From Theocolax elegans (Eukaryota > Arthropoda > Insecta > Hymenoptera > Cerocephalidae), in contig CM047426.1 in NCBI GenBank assembly GCA_026168455.1, forward strand, positions 81,557,986 through 81,621,985: a stretch of DNA of 64,000 nucleotides, read 5' to 3'. Made by a program: the position numbers and the translations under genes. Shown here piece by piece: positions 47,313-58,240 of the stretch. Each line of letters opens with the position of its first letter. Within the stretch, counting starts at the first letter, position 1. The notes below the pieces were generated by a model. That model saw only the letters and a program-made list of their open reading frames with translations, had not been told where the DNA came from and made no database searches.

Positions 47313-48519
47313 TAAAATGTGAGATGATTGGTCGGTTGGAAGTGATGTGATTGATGAATGGCAGAGGTGTTCGTAAATTTGTTCTAATCCATTCCGATTC
47401 ATTTTTAAATATTGCAATATTTTGTATAAAATAACATCTGTGATTCCAATAAGGTATATAATATCAAATTGTTGAGAGAATAAATACCAAAAGAATCATG
47501 CAGATATGAATCATAATTCAATTGTGTGATTCATTTAAAGCTGAATTGTGAATCACGATTAATTTTCTTGGTTTAGCAGAATAGCTTATAAGATGTAATA
47601 ATTCAGAAATAGACTAATAACGCACTTATTCGGGTTAAAGTTATAACAAAAAAGTACAAATATATAAAATTATAAAAACAGAATGTAATAGTTTATTTTT
47701 AAATTAATATTTAATACATTTTTTATTTTGGCTACAACTTTGAAATTAATTGACTTATTGGAATTTATTTTTCTTTAAATCGTACTTATTTTATTTGAGC
47801 TTTATTTAAAATTTAGTCTATATATAATTTCTGACGATATGTAAGTAATTAAAGCTAAAGTGATATTCTTTGAAATTAAGATTTAATAGCGTCGAACCTT
47901 TGAAAAATTGAGCATTAAGGTGTTGTATTTTGTCTATTTTTATATTCTTACAAAAGTTAATATAAGTAAAAATTTTTTATGACAAAATTTTTTTTAATTT
48001 AGTTTAATGTACGTTGTATAAATTTTTAGAATAAATTCAAAATCGCTAATCATTCAAAATATAACAAACAAAAATTTTTAATTCACTAGATTACCATATC
48101 CAAAATTTTACAATTTACAAACAAAACGTAACGTAATTAAAAGTTTTTGAATTACTACTTGAATTTTAATAAAAATTACCTATTCACCAATTAAATCATT
48201 TCATCAATAATGAAAATTTCCGATTCACTAGTTAAATCATAGTTTTAATAAAAAACGAAAACACGGGAACATCACCCGTTGTAAAGATGTTATCTGTGAT
48301 TATGCAAAGTTTCAAGGTGCTTAGTGCAACAACTTAAGCGATTTCGTTTTAAAAATTTTAGCTGTACTGATAAATAAATTTTCCTCGTAACTAAAGAACG
48401 TATTAAGATTTTTCAATTATTATAATAGTAGCAATTGTTATAGAATTCAGTAGGTAGTACAATAATTTATGTCCTCGCAACGAGTTTTACGAATGCTTCA
48501 TCTGAAATAAGTATAAAAA
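47313..48519. other. AT-rich stretch, no gene seen
   Basis: No coding or repeat structure could be supported. It may include the 3' non-coding part of the pogo element. Confidence 0.5.
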
Positions 48520-49020
48520 TGTAAGTGATAGTTTAGGTAATTTGTAGATATACAAGCAAACTTTACAATGATAAACTGATCTCAAGCTGTTGAAATTTTT
48601 TTATTCATATTTGATATCAAATGCTGCTAAACTAATAAATAACATTAGCATCTATCTTGATATACACATTCTATTATAGTGGTGAGACTTAACTGGATAA
48701 GTCCCTGTTGTGCGTCAACTTAATATTGCACAACTCGGTTAAATAAAATAAACAAATTGGTGGACGTGTTCTTAAAACAATACTTATTTACAATAAGTTA
48801 CAGTTTACTTTTAAGACTAAATCGACACATAAAAGGTGTGTGTACATCACGCTCAGCGGTCAGTTAGAATCTGAATTTGATGTGTAAACGAGACGAAGTT
48901 GTTAGTTAGGATGTGTAAGGGAAAGGGAAAAGGGAGGTGTTGTAGGTGGGTTTAAACTGAAAATTTTAACTATGATTGGACAAGGAAAATTTCTTTATCT
49001 TTGCTTTTTGCACACATGTG
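48520..49020 (+). repeat. 501-bp direct repeat, copy 1 (LTR-like or TE fragment)
   Basis: It starts TGTAAGTGATAGTTTAGG and ends CACACATGTG. It matches 50583-51083 at roughly 98% by eye, in the same orientation. AATAAAATAAACAAATTGG inside could serve as a poly(A) signal, which would suit an LTR. However, no pol genes lie between the copies and target duplications are not clear. Confidence 0.7.
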
Positions 49021-49153
49021 CAGTACGGGTGTTTCGAAGTCACAACGGTCGAATTGTAAGGAAAAATAAAAAAAAAGGTCGCGTGGACCGCGCGGGCCTA
49101 CTCTGGGATTTTCTAAACGTGACATTGTACATCGTCGCCTCCGAATAAAAACA

Positions 49154-49445
49154 TTCTAACTCAGAAATCGCTTGGAAAATACGTTAACTCAGAATTCGCT
49201 TGGAGAACACGTTAACTCAGAATTCGCTTGGAGAACACGTCAACTCAAAAATCGCTTGGAAAACACGTTAACTCAGAATTCGCTTGGAGAACACGTTAAC
49301 TCAGAAATCGCTTGGAGAACATGTTAACTCAGAAATCGCTTGGAAAACACGTTAACTCAAAATTCGCTTGGACAACACGTTAACTCAAAAATCGCTTGGA
49401 GAAGACTTTAACTCAAAAGTTGCTTGAAGAACACGTTAATTCAGA
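49154..49445. repeat. 28-bp tandem array (about 10 units)
   Basis: The unit is approximately TTAACTCAGAATTCGC followed by TTGGAGAACACG. About ten units differ by a few bases each. There are no unique spacers between units, so it is not a CRISPR array. It forms the outer part of the left arm of the foldback element. Confidence 0.85.
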
Positions 49446-49967
49446 GGATGATTTTTGGCGCCTCGATTTAAGTTGGCACCACTACCAAAAATTTTTAACA
49501 GTTCAAGAATAAATAAAAAAACTTTCATATATTTATACACGTATTTTTTTTTTAATTTCTCTAAGCGTTCTTATTATACACTAATGCGTTCTCCTAAAAA
49601 AGGTGGAAAATTCTTTAAATATTTAAGAAAATCGTAGAAATTAGTGTTTTCGATAACTTTATGAAATCGATATTTATACGGGCTCTCCATAAATGTGTAA
49701 AAGTACATAAATTTATTTCTACTATAAAATATAGTACACAGGTGTATATTCTCTCAGATAAAAGTTGTCGCCTCAGCATAAGCGAGGATAATAATATAAT
49801 TCATTTGAGAGGATTATCGGATATTATTCCAGAAGTGTAAATAAAACTATTCACCCTGTTCACTTTGATAATAGCTTACTTAATTATATGAATTTCTAAA
49901 TTAATTCAATGCTGTTAAATTTTGTATTAATTAACTTAAATAATGAATTTAATTTTGACTTAATTAT

Positions 49968-49968
49968 A

Positions 49969-50040
<72 letters not shown>
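49968..50040. repeat. (AT)n(GT)25 microsatellite
   Basis: A compound AT then GT dinucleotide run lies at the centre of the foldback element. The frame over it is spurious. Confidence 0.95.
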
Positions 50041-50043
<3 letters not shown>

Positions 50044-50582
50044 AAGTATACTTTGCGTCGCAAGGGGGAATACAGTTGAACTTTCTCCCATACAAAATAT
50101 TTTTTAGATAATCGCTAAAACTAAACAACGCAAATTTTTTAATATTTATATTAAAAACAATATAATTATGAAATAATGCAATTTCATAAAAATAGAGTAC
50201 CAACACATCACAATATCAATTCTTTCAAATATTTATTCTACGATTTATATTAGAAATAAATTTATGTACTTTTACACATTTATGGAGAGCCCGTATAAAT
50301 ATCGATTTCATAAAGTTATCGAAAACACTAATTTCTACGATTTTCTTAAATATTTAAAGAATTTTCCACCTTTTTTAGGAGAACGCATTAGTGTATAATA
50401 AGAACGCTTAGAGAAATTAAAAAAAAAATACGTGTATAAATATATGAAAGTTTTTTTATTTATTCTTGAACTGTTAAAAATTTTGGTAGTGGTGCCAACT
50501 TAAATCGAGGCGCCAAAAATCATCCTCTGAATTAACGTGTTCTTCAAGCAACTTTTGAGTTAAAGTCTTCTCAAGCGATTGT

Positions 50583-51083
50583 TGTAAGTGATAGTTTAGG
50601 TAATTTGTAGATATACAAGCAAACTTGTACAATGATAAACTGATTTCAAGCTGTTGAAATTTTTTTATTCATATTTGATATCAAATGCTGCTAAACTAAT
50701 AAATAACATTAGCATCTATCTTGATATACACATTCTATTATAGTGGTGAGACTTAACTGGATAAGTCCCTGTTGTGCGTCAACTTAATATTGCACATCTC
50801 GGTTAAATAAAATAAACAAATTGGTGGACGTGTTCTTAAAACAATACTTATTTACAATAAGTTACAGTTTACTTTTAAGACTAAATCGACACATAAAAGG
50901 TGTGTGTACATCACGCTCAGCGGTCAGTTAGAATCTGAATTTGATGTGTAAACGAGACGAAGTTGTTAGTTAGGATGTGTAAGGAAAGGGAAAAAGGGAG
51001 GTGTTATAGGTGGGTTTAAACTGAAAATTTAACTATGATTGGACAAGGAAAATTTCTTTGTCTTTGCTTTTTGCACACATGTG
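50583..51083 (+). repeat. 501-bp direct repeat, copy 2
   Basis: This is the second copy of 48520-49020, inserted into the right arm of the foldback element. The arm resumes at about 51084 with GAGTTACGTTTTCCAAGCG. It lacks a matching partner in the left arm, which shows that it arrived after the palindrome formed. Confidence 0.75.
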
Positions 51084-51140
51084 AGTTACGTTTTCCAAGC
51101 GATTCTGAGTTAGAATGTTTTTATTCGGAGGCGACGACAT

Positions 51141-52650
51141 ATTGTCGTAAATAATCTAAACTTATTTTTTTTTACATAATTTTTTAGAATATAACATGAG
51201 TAGATGGATTTATGAGCGCAGATGTGTCGCATAAACAAATATTCGAAGATATCGATATATTTTTTCCTACTTTAATTTTACTTATAATACATGACTCGAC
51301 ATTTGCTGTGAATAAGAAAATAATAATGTGAATACGTTTCTAATGTAGTATGCAGAATTATCGTGTAAATTCAAGATATATTTTAGAATAGCAAAGAATT
51401 AAAATATTTTGATTAAATACTAAATTGATTAATGTAGGTTTGTAAAATAAAATTAAATAAATGTATGTGTGTACAAGTGTGAAAAAGTATAAAGTCTATA
51501 ATTAAATATTACAACTTAACGTATAGAATGTTATATCGAATTTTATAAAGTAATGGATTTTATATATATATAGATAATATAGAATATATATATATATATA
51601 TAGATACGTATAGAATGTTATATCGAATTTTATAAAGTATTTCTTATATATGTACTTTATTTATATGTAAGGAAAGGTATAATTTCCATGAACAATTAAA
51701 AGTTACTAATTAATTAATGCTTGCCCGATTTAACTTAATGACGAACGCATTATTATTTCTTTTTGTTACACATAAAATATATATGAATTCAGAACTATAT
51801 TAAAAAGTTATTAGGTATATACATTCTTTATAATACAAACACAGACTTTCTTAGATCTTGATTTGTGTATATACGTCACTGCTGCATATGCGTATAAAAA
51901 TATTAATCTTAACTGCCTATCCTAAATATTTGTCGTAGTACACCCCTCTTCTATTTCGTTCTTCTTTTGTACATTCCATGAATTTTTTTATTTTCAAGCC
52001 TATTTTAATTTGTCACGGAAAATCCCGTACCGTATGATACCAAATAAATTAATTTCATCTCTGTTTACTATATTCAACACGTTGCGGATTTTTTTTCTAT
52101 TATTTATTATTTCACAGTGTCTTCGTAGTTTAAATTTTCTACAGCTCAAAAAATTGTGAAAAACCTAATACAACTTACTGATTTTTACAGAATAAATAAA
52201 TCTTCTAAACTGTACAGCGTAGACCGTGTGCGACTACTAAGACCAGCCGGTCCACCTCAGCAAAAATCATGAAACCCTTACGCATCTGTATGATGGAGGA
52301 ACTAGAATTTAAATAATTAACAAAAATGTTTCAATCAAACATTAATTTTAACGAACAATGGAATAAGTACAATGTAAATGTACTTACCAAGGAAATTGGA
52401 AGAAAATACAATCCGTTAGTAAATCACGTACTTTTGTTATTAGGAGATTCTTCCCCTACGATCATAATTTATCTTTAATTTTGAACTTATGGTTCTAATA
52501 ACAATTGAATAATTTATTCACTGTCACGTATCTTTGCCAAAGAAAGTTTACATTCTAACACTCTTTCAGAAAATTGTAGTTACTTATAAAATTACTAATA
52601 ATTACCAATAACAGCGGCATTGCGTTTGCTGAATCCCCGTACATAATTTT
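51141..52650. other. AT-rich stretch with (AT)n
   Basis: (AT) tracts occur at 51562-51602 within a local duplication of ACGTATAGAATGTTATATCG (about 51519 and 51605). At 52200-52265, plus strand, a short frame reads KLYSVDRVRLLRPAGPPQQ, which could be a retroelement integrase tail but is too short to assign. Confidence 0.45.
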
Positions 52651-52654
52651 GTTA

Positions 52655-53243
52655 ATTTTGTACCTCATCTGCTCCTAATAATTTTATTAATTTTCTAGCC
52701 AGACGCATAAAATCTCGCATTGAAGTGTACTCTTCTGCCACTCTTACTTCTTCGTCAGTGACAAGAAATACTTGCTCAATTTTCCCTTTGCGCCATGTAT
52801 TTTCCGGAACTTGAAATTCTATTATTATACAATCTCGCTAATTTTTAATGAACTTTTTATTCTGTCTATTTCTTACGCAGATTATTTCCAAAAATAATCA
52901 GCATAATGTCGAGCTAAGATACATTGTTTTTTTGAACGTAAATTATTCAAATCATATTTTTTAATTCTATAATAAATTTTAATCTATAATAAATGTTTTG
53001 GTATTAATATCTCACAATCCCACGGATCAAGTGACTCATCTAGAATTAATCGAATGTTTAATTTCTAATAACATTGTGTACAAAACTTCTTCGCGAGGTG
53101 CTAAATCACGTAAAATTGTATTTAAAGAAATTTTGACAGATCGAATCAACCACTTCTATGCTCCACTCATACGGGCAACATCCGGAAAATTAATGTGCCA
53201 TTCTATACGCCTAATTGAAGTGACTACTGCAGTATAATCATTG
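52655..53243 (-). pseudogene. BEL/Pao retrotransposon integrase C-terminus relic
   Basis: On the minus strand, broken frames give WHINFPDVARMSGA, WLIRSVKISLNTILRDLAP and MLLEIKHSINSR, which correspond to the conserved end of the BEL/Pao integrase core. Further down come ENTWRKGKIEQVFLVTDEEV and RVAEEYTSMRDFMRLARKL, which correspond to the C-terminal domain after it (DUF5641-like), then a stop at about 52665. The first part has stops and shifts and the middle is scrambled, so it is an old fragment. It is cut at about 53245 next to the end of another transposon. Confidence 0.65.
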
Positions 53244-53267
53244 TTTATTTCTATCATGGCCTCTTAA

Positions 53268-54120
53268 GGGGGTATCCTGTTTTGGAAGGCCTAAAAAACC
53301 GTTTTTTAGGGAATGTTTTTAAGATAGAAAAAAATAACCAACTCCAGAGAACTTTCAGAAATATTTTATTATATAATTGAACATTATATAAAAATTTTTT
53401 TAAAGAAAAATATTAAAATGCAGTCGATTATTAGGCACATTTGTTGGGCAATCCGTAATCCGAGTCTTCTATTGGCGGGAGTGATAGTTAATCTTGATCT
53501 GAAACAGAAAGCCAAAAAAAGTTTCATTTTCATACATGTATTTTCTATTTGAACCAAGAAAAATCCGAAGAAATTGTGAAATTTGAAATTTTTTCCGAAT
53601 TTGAAGCAAAAAGTGCTTTTTACGAGAAAAAAAAATCTCTTCAATGTACTGGAAAAGTCTTTTAGAAATTTATTTCCAAAAACCTTTTCGGTTCATATTG
53701 AAGAGTAGATAAAACTGAAGCTAAAAAACTTCGGATCGGTACGATAGCTTATTTATTTTTTTTGCAAACACGCCCGCCAGTTTAGAAAAAGTGGAAAAAC
53801 GAAAACTCGAGAAAAAGCGCTTTAAAGTTGATGAACTGGAAAAATGTTATTTTTCGACTACTTACGGCAATAATTCGCTAATCAGCTATTCCTGCGCCAT
53901 ACAATAGACCTTCAGCTTTCTCATGGAACTCATTTTGTTGAAGTTGTTCAAGTGCACGGGCCGTACGAGCTTCCTTACTGGAAAGAGACGAACGTCGTCT
54001 TTCTCGTTCAATCCGTTGTATGTCGACATTATCCGCAAACATTTTACATTGCTGGCCAATTTTCAAATTGAGTAATTGCATGGTATCCTGGATGATCACT
54101 ATATCCTGGACTATAAAAGG
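53268..54120 (-). pseudogene. 3' end of an unclassified DNA transposon
   Basis: A terminal-looking sequence GGGGGTATCCTGTTTTGG begins directly after TTAA (53264-53267). On the minus strand, the open frame 53878-54099 ends in ERRRSSLSSKEARTARALEQ and then LLYGAGIAD before its stop, so the coding end points to that terminus. A TTAA-adjacent G-rich end would fit Kolobok or piggyBac elements. I cannot confirm either, and the other terminus was not found. Confidence 0.4.
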
Positions 54121-54409
54121 ACTATAAAATAATAAAAAATAAATCCGACTATAACATTTTTTTTTTTACAAAACCGTGTGTGCTAGGATTAGCTATTAAG
54201 AATTTTTATCATTGACTGTATTTTGCTTAATTAGTGTTATATGTGATGTATTTAATTATTTATTTATTTATATATTTATTACGAAAAAATTATGATGTTA
54301 TATATGGAAAATTCAGAGAAAAAAGGTATAGTAATGAACATAATATCACTTTTCTGGAAAAATAACAAATATGCTAAACCATTTTGAACAAACTCATCCT
54401 GTTTTTTCA

Positions 54410-56295
54410 AATAAATGATAAGGACAGTCTATCAACAGATGTGAGATCAACAAATAAAACATTAAAAAGGCCAAGTAATGATGATAGTCAATCAGAAGTA
54501 TCGCATACGTCAAAAGTTCAACGGATTGAAAACTATGATAAAAGTTGTGGTATAAAAGCAGCTTTTCAGCGAATTAATTCTTTTCAAAGTAACGGTTTTA
54601 TACAATAATTATTTTAATTTTATAATTATAAATTATATTTTTTTACTATCTAGATGATTGTAGCATGGCTGATAAAATTACTAACGCAATCCCATTTATG
54701 ATTTGTAAGGATTTACAACCTCTTTTAATTGTGGACCGAGATGGTTTTAAAACATTATTAAAAACTTTGGTACCATTATACAAGGTACCTTCAAGGCATC
54801 ACCATGAAAATGGAAGCTCGTTATAATATTATAAAAAGTAATATTATTAAGGAACTTGACAATATTAATTACTATTGCATAACCACATATAATTGGACTG
54901 ACTGTTTAAATCAAAGTTATATTGGTGTAACTATTCATTATCCAAATCCAAAGGACAAACTTAAAATGATAAGTGGTAGCCTCGGCTGCGTCCCTCTATA
55001 TGAACGACGTACATCTAATTATTTAAAACAATCGCTATGAAATATATTTCAAGAATTCAAAATAAACATTGATAAAGGTACAGCTATTGTCACCGATGGC
55101 GAAGCAGCAATTAAAAAGCAGCTACTGAAATCGTTGGTCGCAATAGATATCTTAGATGTTTGGCTCATGCTACTTCACGTATTCTTTCAGAGGCTTAGAA
55201 AACAACAAAGAATAGCATGTAATTCAATTCGTAGAAGCATTCCAGCTTCGGATAGATTAAAAAAATTGTCAACGTAGCAAAGGTAAAAATGATGGAGACA
55301 CTCTTGCATTAATTCAAGATGTGAAAACAAGGTAGTCATCTACAGTTGACATCTAGTCATAATATCACTTTTGTAAACCATTAGCTGTTGTTAATGGAAT
55401 AAACCAAGTTAATAATTTGTTAAAAAAGTCTATTCAAGATCAAGATGCGTCTTACTCTGACAATCAAGAACAAACAAAAGCATTTAACAGTATTTGGAAT
55501 TTTCACGATTGTTTGGTGGAAAAACAAGTTCTCCCTACAGATTCTAATTTAACAAGAAATAGAATTGGAACAATATCTCCAATTACTTAGAATTACAAGG
55601 AATGATGATATTTTTTTCTATTGGAAAAATGCGCAGACAACTTTTCCTTCCCTTAGCAAAATAGCATTGAAACATCTCTCGATAATAGCAACAACGGTTC
55701 CATCCGAAAGACTGTTCTCTAGAGCACAACTCATGAAACGTGATAATCGTAACAAACTGTCTGGTACGCATTTAAATATGTTAATTTTTTTGAGTTCACT
55801 AACAGTGAGGTAGCATGTTCAGTTGCAGTTAACAACATTTCTAAATCAATTAACAAAGCTAATGCTAAGAATTTTATTACGTTAAAAGAAAATATGAAAA
55901 CTGATTGCTCTAATAAGAAAAATGCAAGTTCAACTTCAAACTCAGCAGATTCTCGTAATTTTTGGTCTCTCCATGATGATTTAGTAAAGCAAAATATTAA
56001 AGATAAAATTTCGAATAGTCAACAAAATATAAGTGAGATGCAAGAAGAATTTTGATATTATTTGGATCAACAAGTAGTGAATAAAGAAGAATGCCCTCTT
56101 AAATTTTAGTCTCCTTCACCAAATTCTACATTGTCAAAGCTTCCTATTCGATATTTAACAGTTATAGCAATTTCCCTACCTTCTAAGAGATTGTTCTCTC
56201 AAACTGCATTGCTTTTAACGGATAAAAGAAATCGACCGTCTGCGGACCACTTTCAACAACTTTTATTTTTAACATCTTTATCATTGGAAGATTGA
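54410..56295 (+). pseudogene. hAT transposase pseudogene with duplicated C-terminus
   Basis: The pieces run in order. A Lys/Ser-rich N-terminal linker (54410-54605) is followed by ITNAIPFMICKDLQPLLIV (54676-54732) and PLYKVPSRH. After a frameshift comes IIKELDNINYYCITTYNWTD, where the first catalytic Asp of the TTDxWT motif reads Tyr. AIVTDGEAAIKK carries the second Asp. The C-terminal dimerisation part is LKHLSIIATTVPSERLFSRA with NKLSGTHLNMLIFLSSL (55650-55805). A second, diverged C-terminus follows: FWSLHDDLVKQ, LPIRYLTVIAISLPSKRLFS and SADHFQQLLFLTSL (55960-56295). Stops and shifts show it is inactive. The BED finger is missing. Confidence 0.75.
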
Positions 56296-58240
56296 CATTT
56301 AAGTTAATTTTAAATTACATACAAAATATATTCAAATTTGTAACATAAATTATGAATGTATTCTTTATATCAGAAATTATAATTATTTACATTTTTCTAT
56401 TGTAAATTATTTTTGTAATTAATATAAAAAAATAAATGATTAAAGGTTTCAAAAGCAGTACATTTAATTTCAGACCTAAAATACCCCTTAAATGTAAATC
56501 ATTATGAAGCAAATGTTCAGAAATAATTATTTTTGTTCATTAAGATAGTTTGAAAAATTCTTTAAAATTGTTCAAATTATTAAACTTTTAGTCGTATCTA
56601 ATTGCCTTTATCTACTTTTGAATTTCTATATAGCAATATTTGAAATATCAATGTATATTAATGTAATTAAATTACAGGTGTCGCATTTTGTAACTGATAT
56701 AAAATGTAATAACGTTAGCTTGTTACTGGGAATTCTAAACAAGATACGAATGCCTCTTTTAACTAAATTTTTAATTCGCAGTATGTATTGAAATATTTAT
56801 TAAAAATAAGGCTATTTCATACATAAAATAAAATTAAAAACAACAGTTAAGAAATGAATTTTGCTATACTGCAACTGTAGCACAAGAATGAAGAACGTCT
56901 GATTGAAACGGGTGACCTGTTAAGATTAAAAGTATCAAAAAAGAAAAGCATATACATTTTGCCCCTTACTTATATTTAAAAAATAAAATTCCATACCTTA
57001 ACATTACAATATCGGAGTGTGAAAACCTTCAATTGTTCTATGAAGATCATTCCTCTTTACCGTCATGTAAATACGTTTCAACAAAACCCCTGTAATTCGA
57101 AGCACTTAGTTGTATTATTATAATTTTACACTGTAATGCGTTAACATAAAGAAATAGCATAAACTCAAGAGGAAAAGATAGCAACCGTTTAAGTATGCAC
57201 ACGGGTACTTAAAATAAAGAAAAATCAATTTATATTATATATCATCGTAATGTAAAATGTAATAATAATAATCTTAGTTTTACTAATAAAAATAATTGTA
57301 ACTTCAAATGTAACAGGTAACCAAAGCTTTAGTTTAATTATGTTAATTCACTTTTTTAAAGGCTTAAGATAGAAAAGGCCTAGAATGTTTCCTTCAAACG
57401 AACGCCGAGACTTCTATGCCGTGCTATGCCGGGGAAATGGTAATGAATCTGATCGGAAATATGTATTATTCGGAAGATGCCGTACCGTGCCGGGAGAACA
57501 AAATGTTCTCGAAACGTGGTTCGAATGGTATATTTTTCTTTGCAGATTAATTATATGCATTTCCAAAATCAGATTCAAGTGATTATTCTTGAAGGGAAAA
57601 TCATCGAAAATTGACTATAACGTTAGTCAATGACACGCCGAAAGGACGCGATATCAAGCGGATGTTTGAAGGCTTCAAGCCATTATGCTTATATTCGTTA
57701 AACCGTAATAAAATCCAGGCAAAGGCGTCTACTTTCTTTACTTTGGTTACCTGACTATACGAAATATTACTGTAATTAGTGCGTACAAAAGTAAATAAAT
57801 ATATGTAAAACTGGCAAAAAAGTAGAAAAACATACTTCCCTGGTCGAAACGTTCGATAGTTACCCGTTATCTTCGTAATTTTTAGCCATGCAGGTATGCC
57901 GACCCTTCGGACACCCTCGGATGCTCGACATCTTGCGTTCATATGTACATGTATTCTAGCATGCGAAACAAACTGATCATTTATTGCACACGGCAACAAA
58001 CATTTTACCGTATTTTTTCTATTGTCTCTCCCACTCCTTAAATACATATAACAAAGTTATGCGACAGGGCCAGGGAAAAGGACGGGCAGAATCGGTTTGA
58101 CTCGCCACTGGTAAGGATCGCTCCTACCTACTTACTGTTTTAAAATTAAAATAAATTTCGTTTGCATATATATATATATATATCATAATCCAGTGTTATT
58201 TTTATTAGTATTCACGTATAATCCCAGTTGTTCCTTAACA
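56296..58240. other. Mostly AT-rich stretch, no gene supported
   Basis: A GC-richer patch at 57385-58090 has frames on both strands (for example minus 57601-58047) but no recognisable motif. An (AT)n tract lies at about 58166-58183. Confidence 0.45.

Larger units (their letters stand above)
49133..51136. mobile_element. 2-kb foldback (FB-like) element with tandem-repeat arm
   Basis: CGTCGCCTCCGAATAAAAAC at the left end faces its complement at 51117-51136, and both ends abut ACAT (49129-49132 and 51137-51140). Inside, 49393-49735 and 50240-50580 are inverted copies, almost identical, including GCGCCTCGATTTAAGTTGG and GGGCTCTCCATAAATG. The left arm carries a 28-bp tandem array. The right arm is interrupted at 50581-51083 by repeat copy 2. 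The centre holds (AT)n/(GT)n. This layout (long inverted repeats built partly of short tandem repeats) resembles Drosophila FB/Galileo elements. Confidence 0.75.

Noticed and set aside
49154..49445. Regular 28-bp repeats as a CRISPR array
   Set aside because: Units are contiguous with no unique spacers, the context is a eukaryotic transposon, and there are no cas genes.
52200..52265. Gypsy integrase tail on the plus strand (VDRVRLLRPAGPP)
   Set aside because: Too short and isolated to assign; mentioned only in the stretch description.
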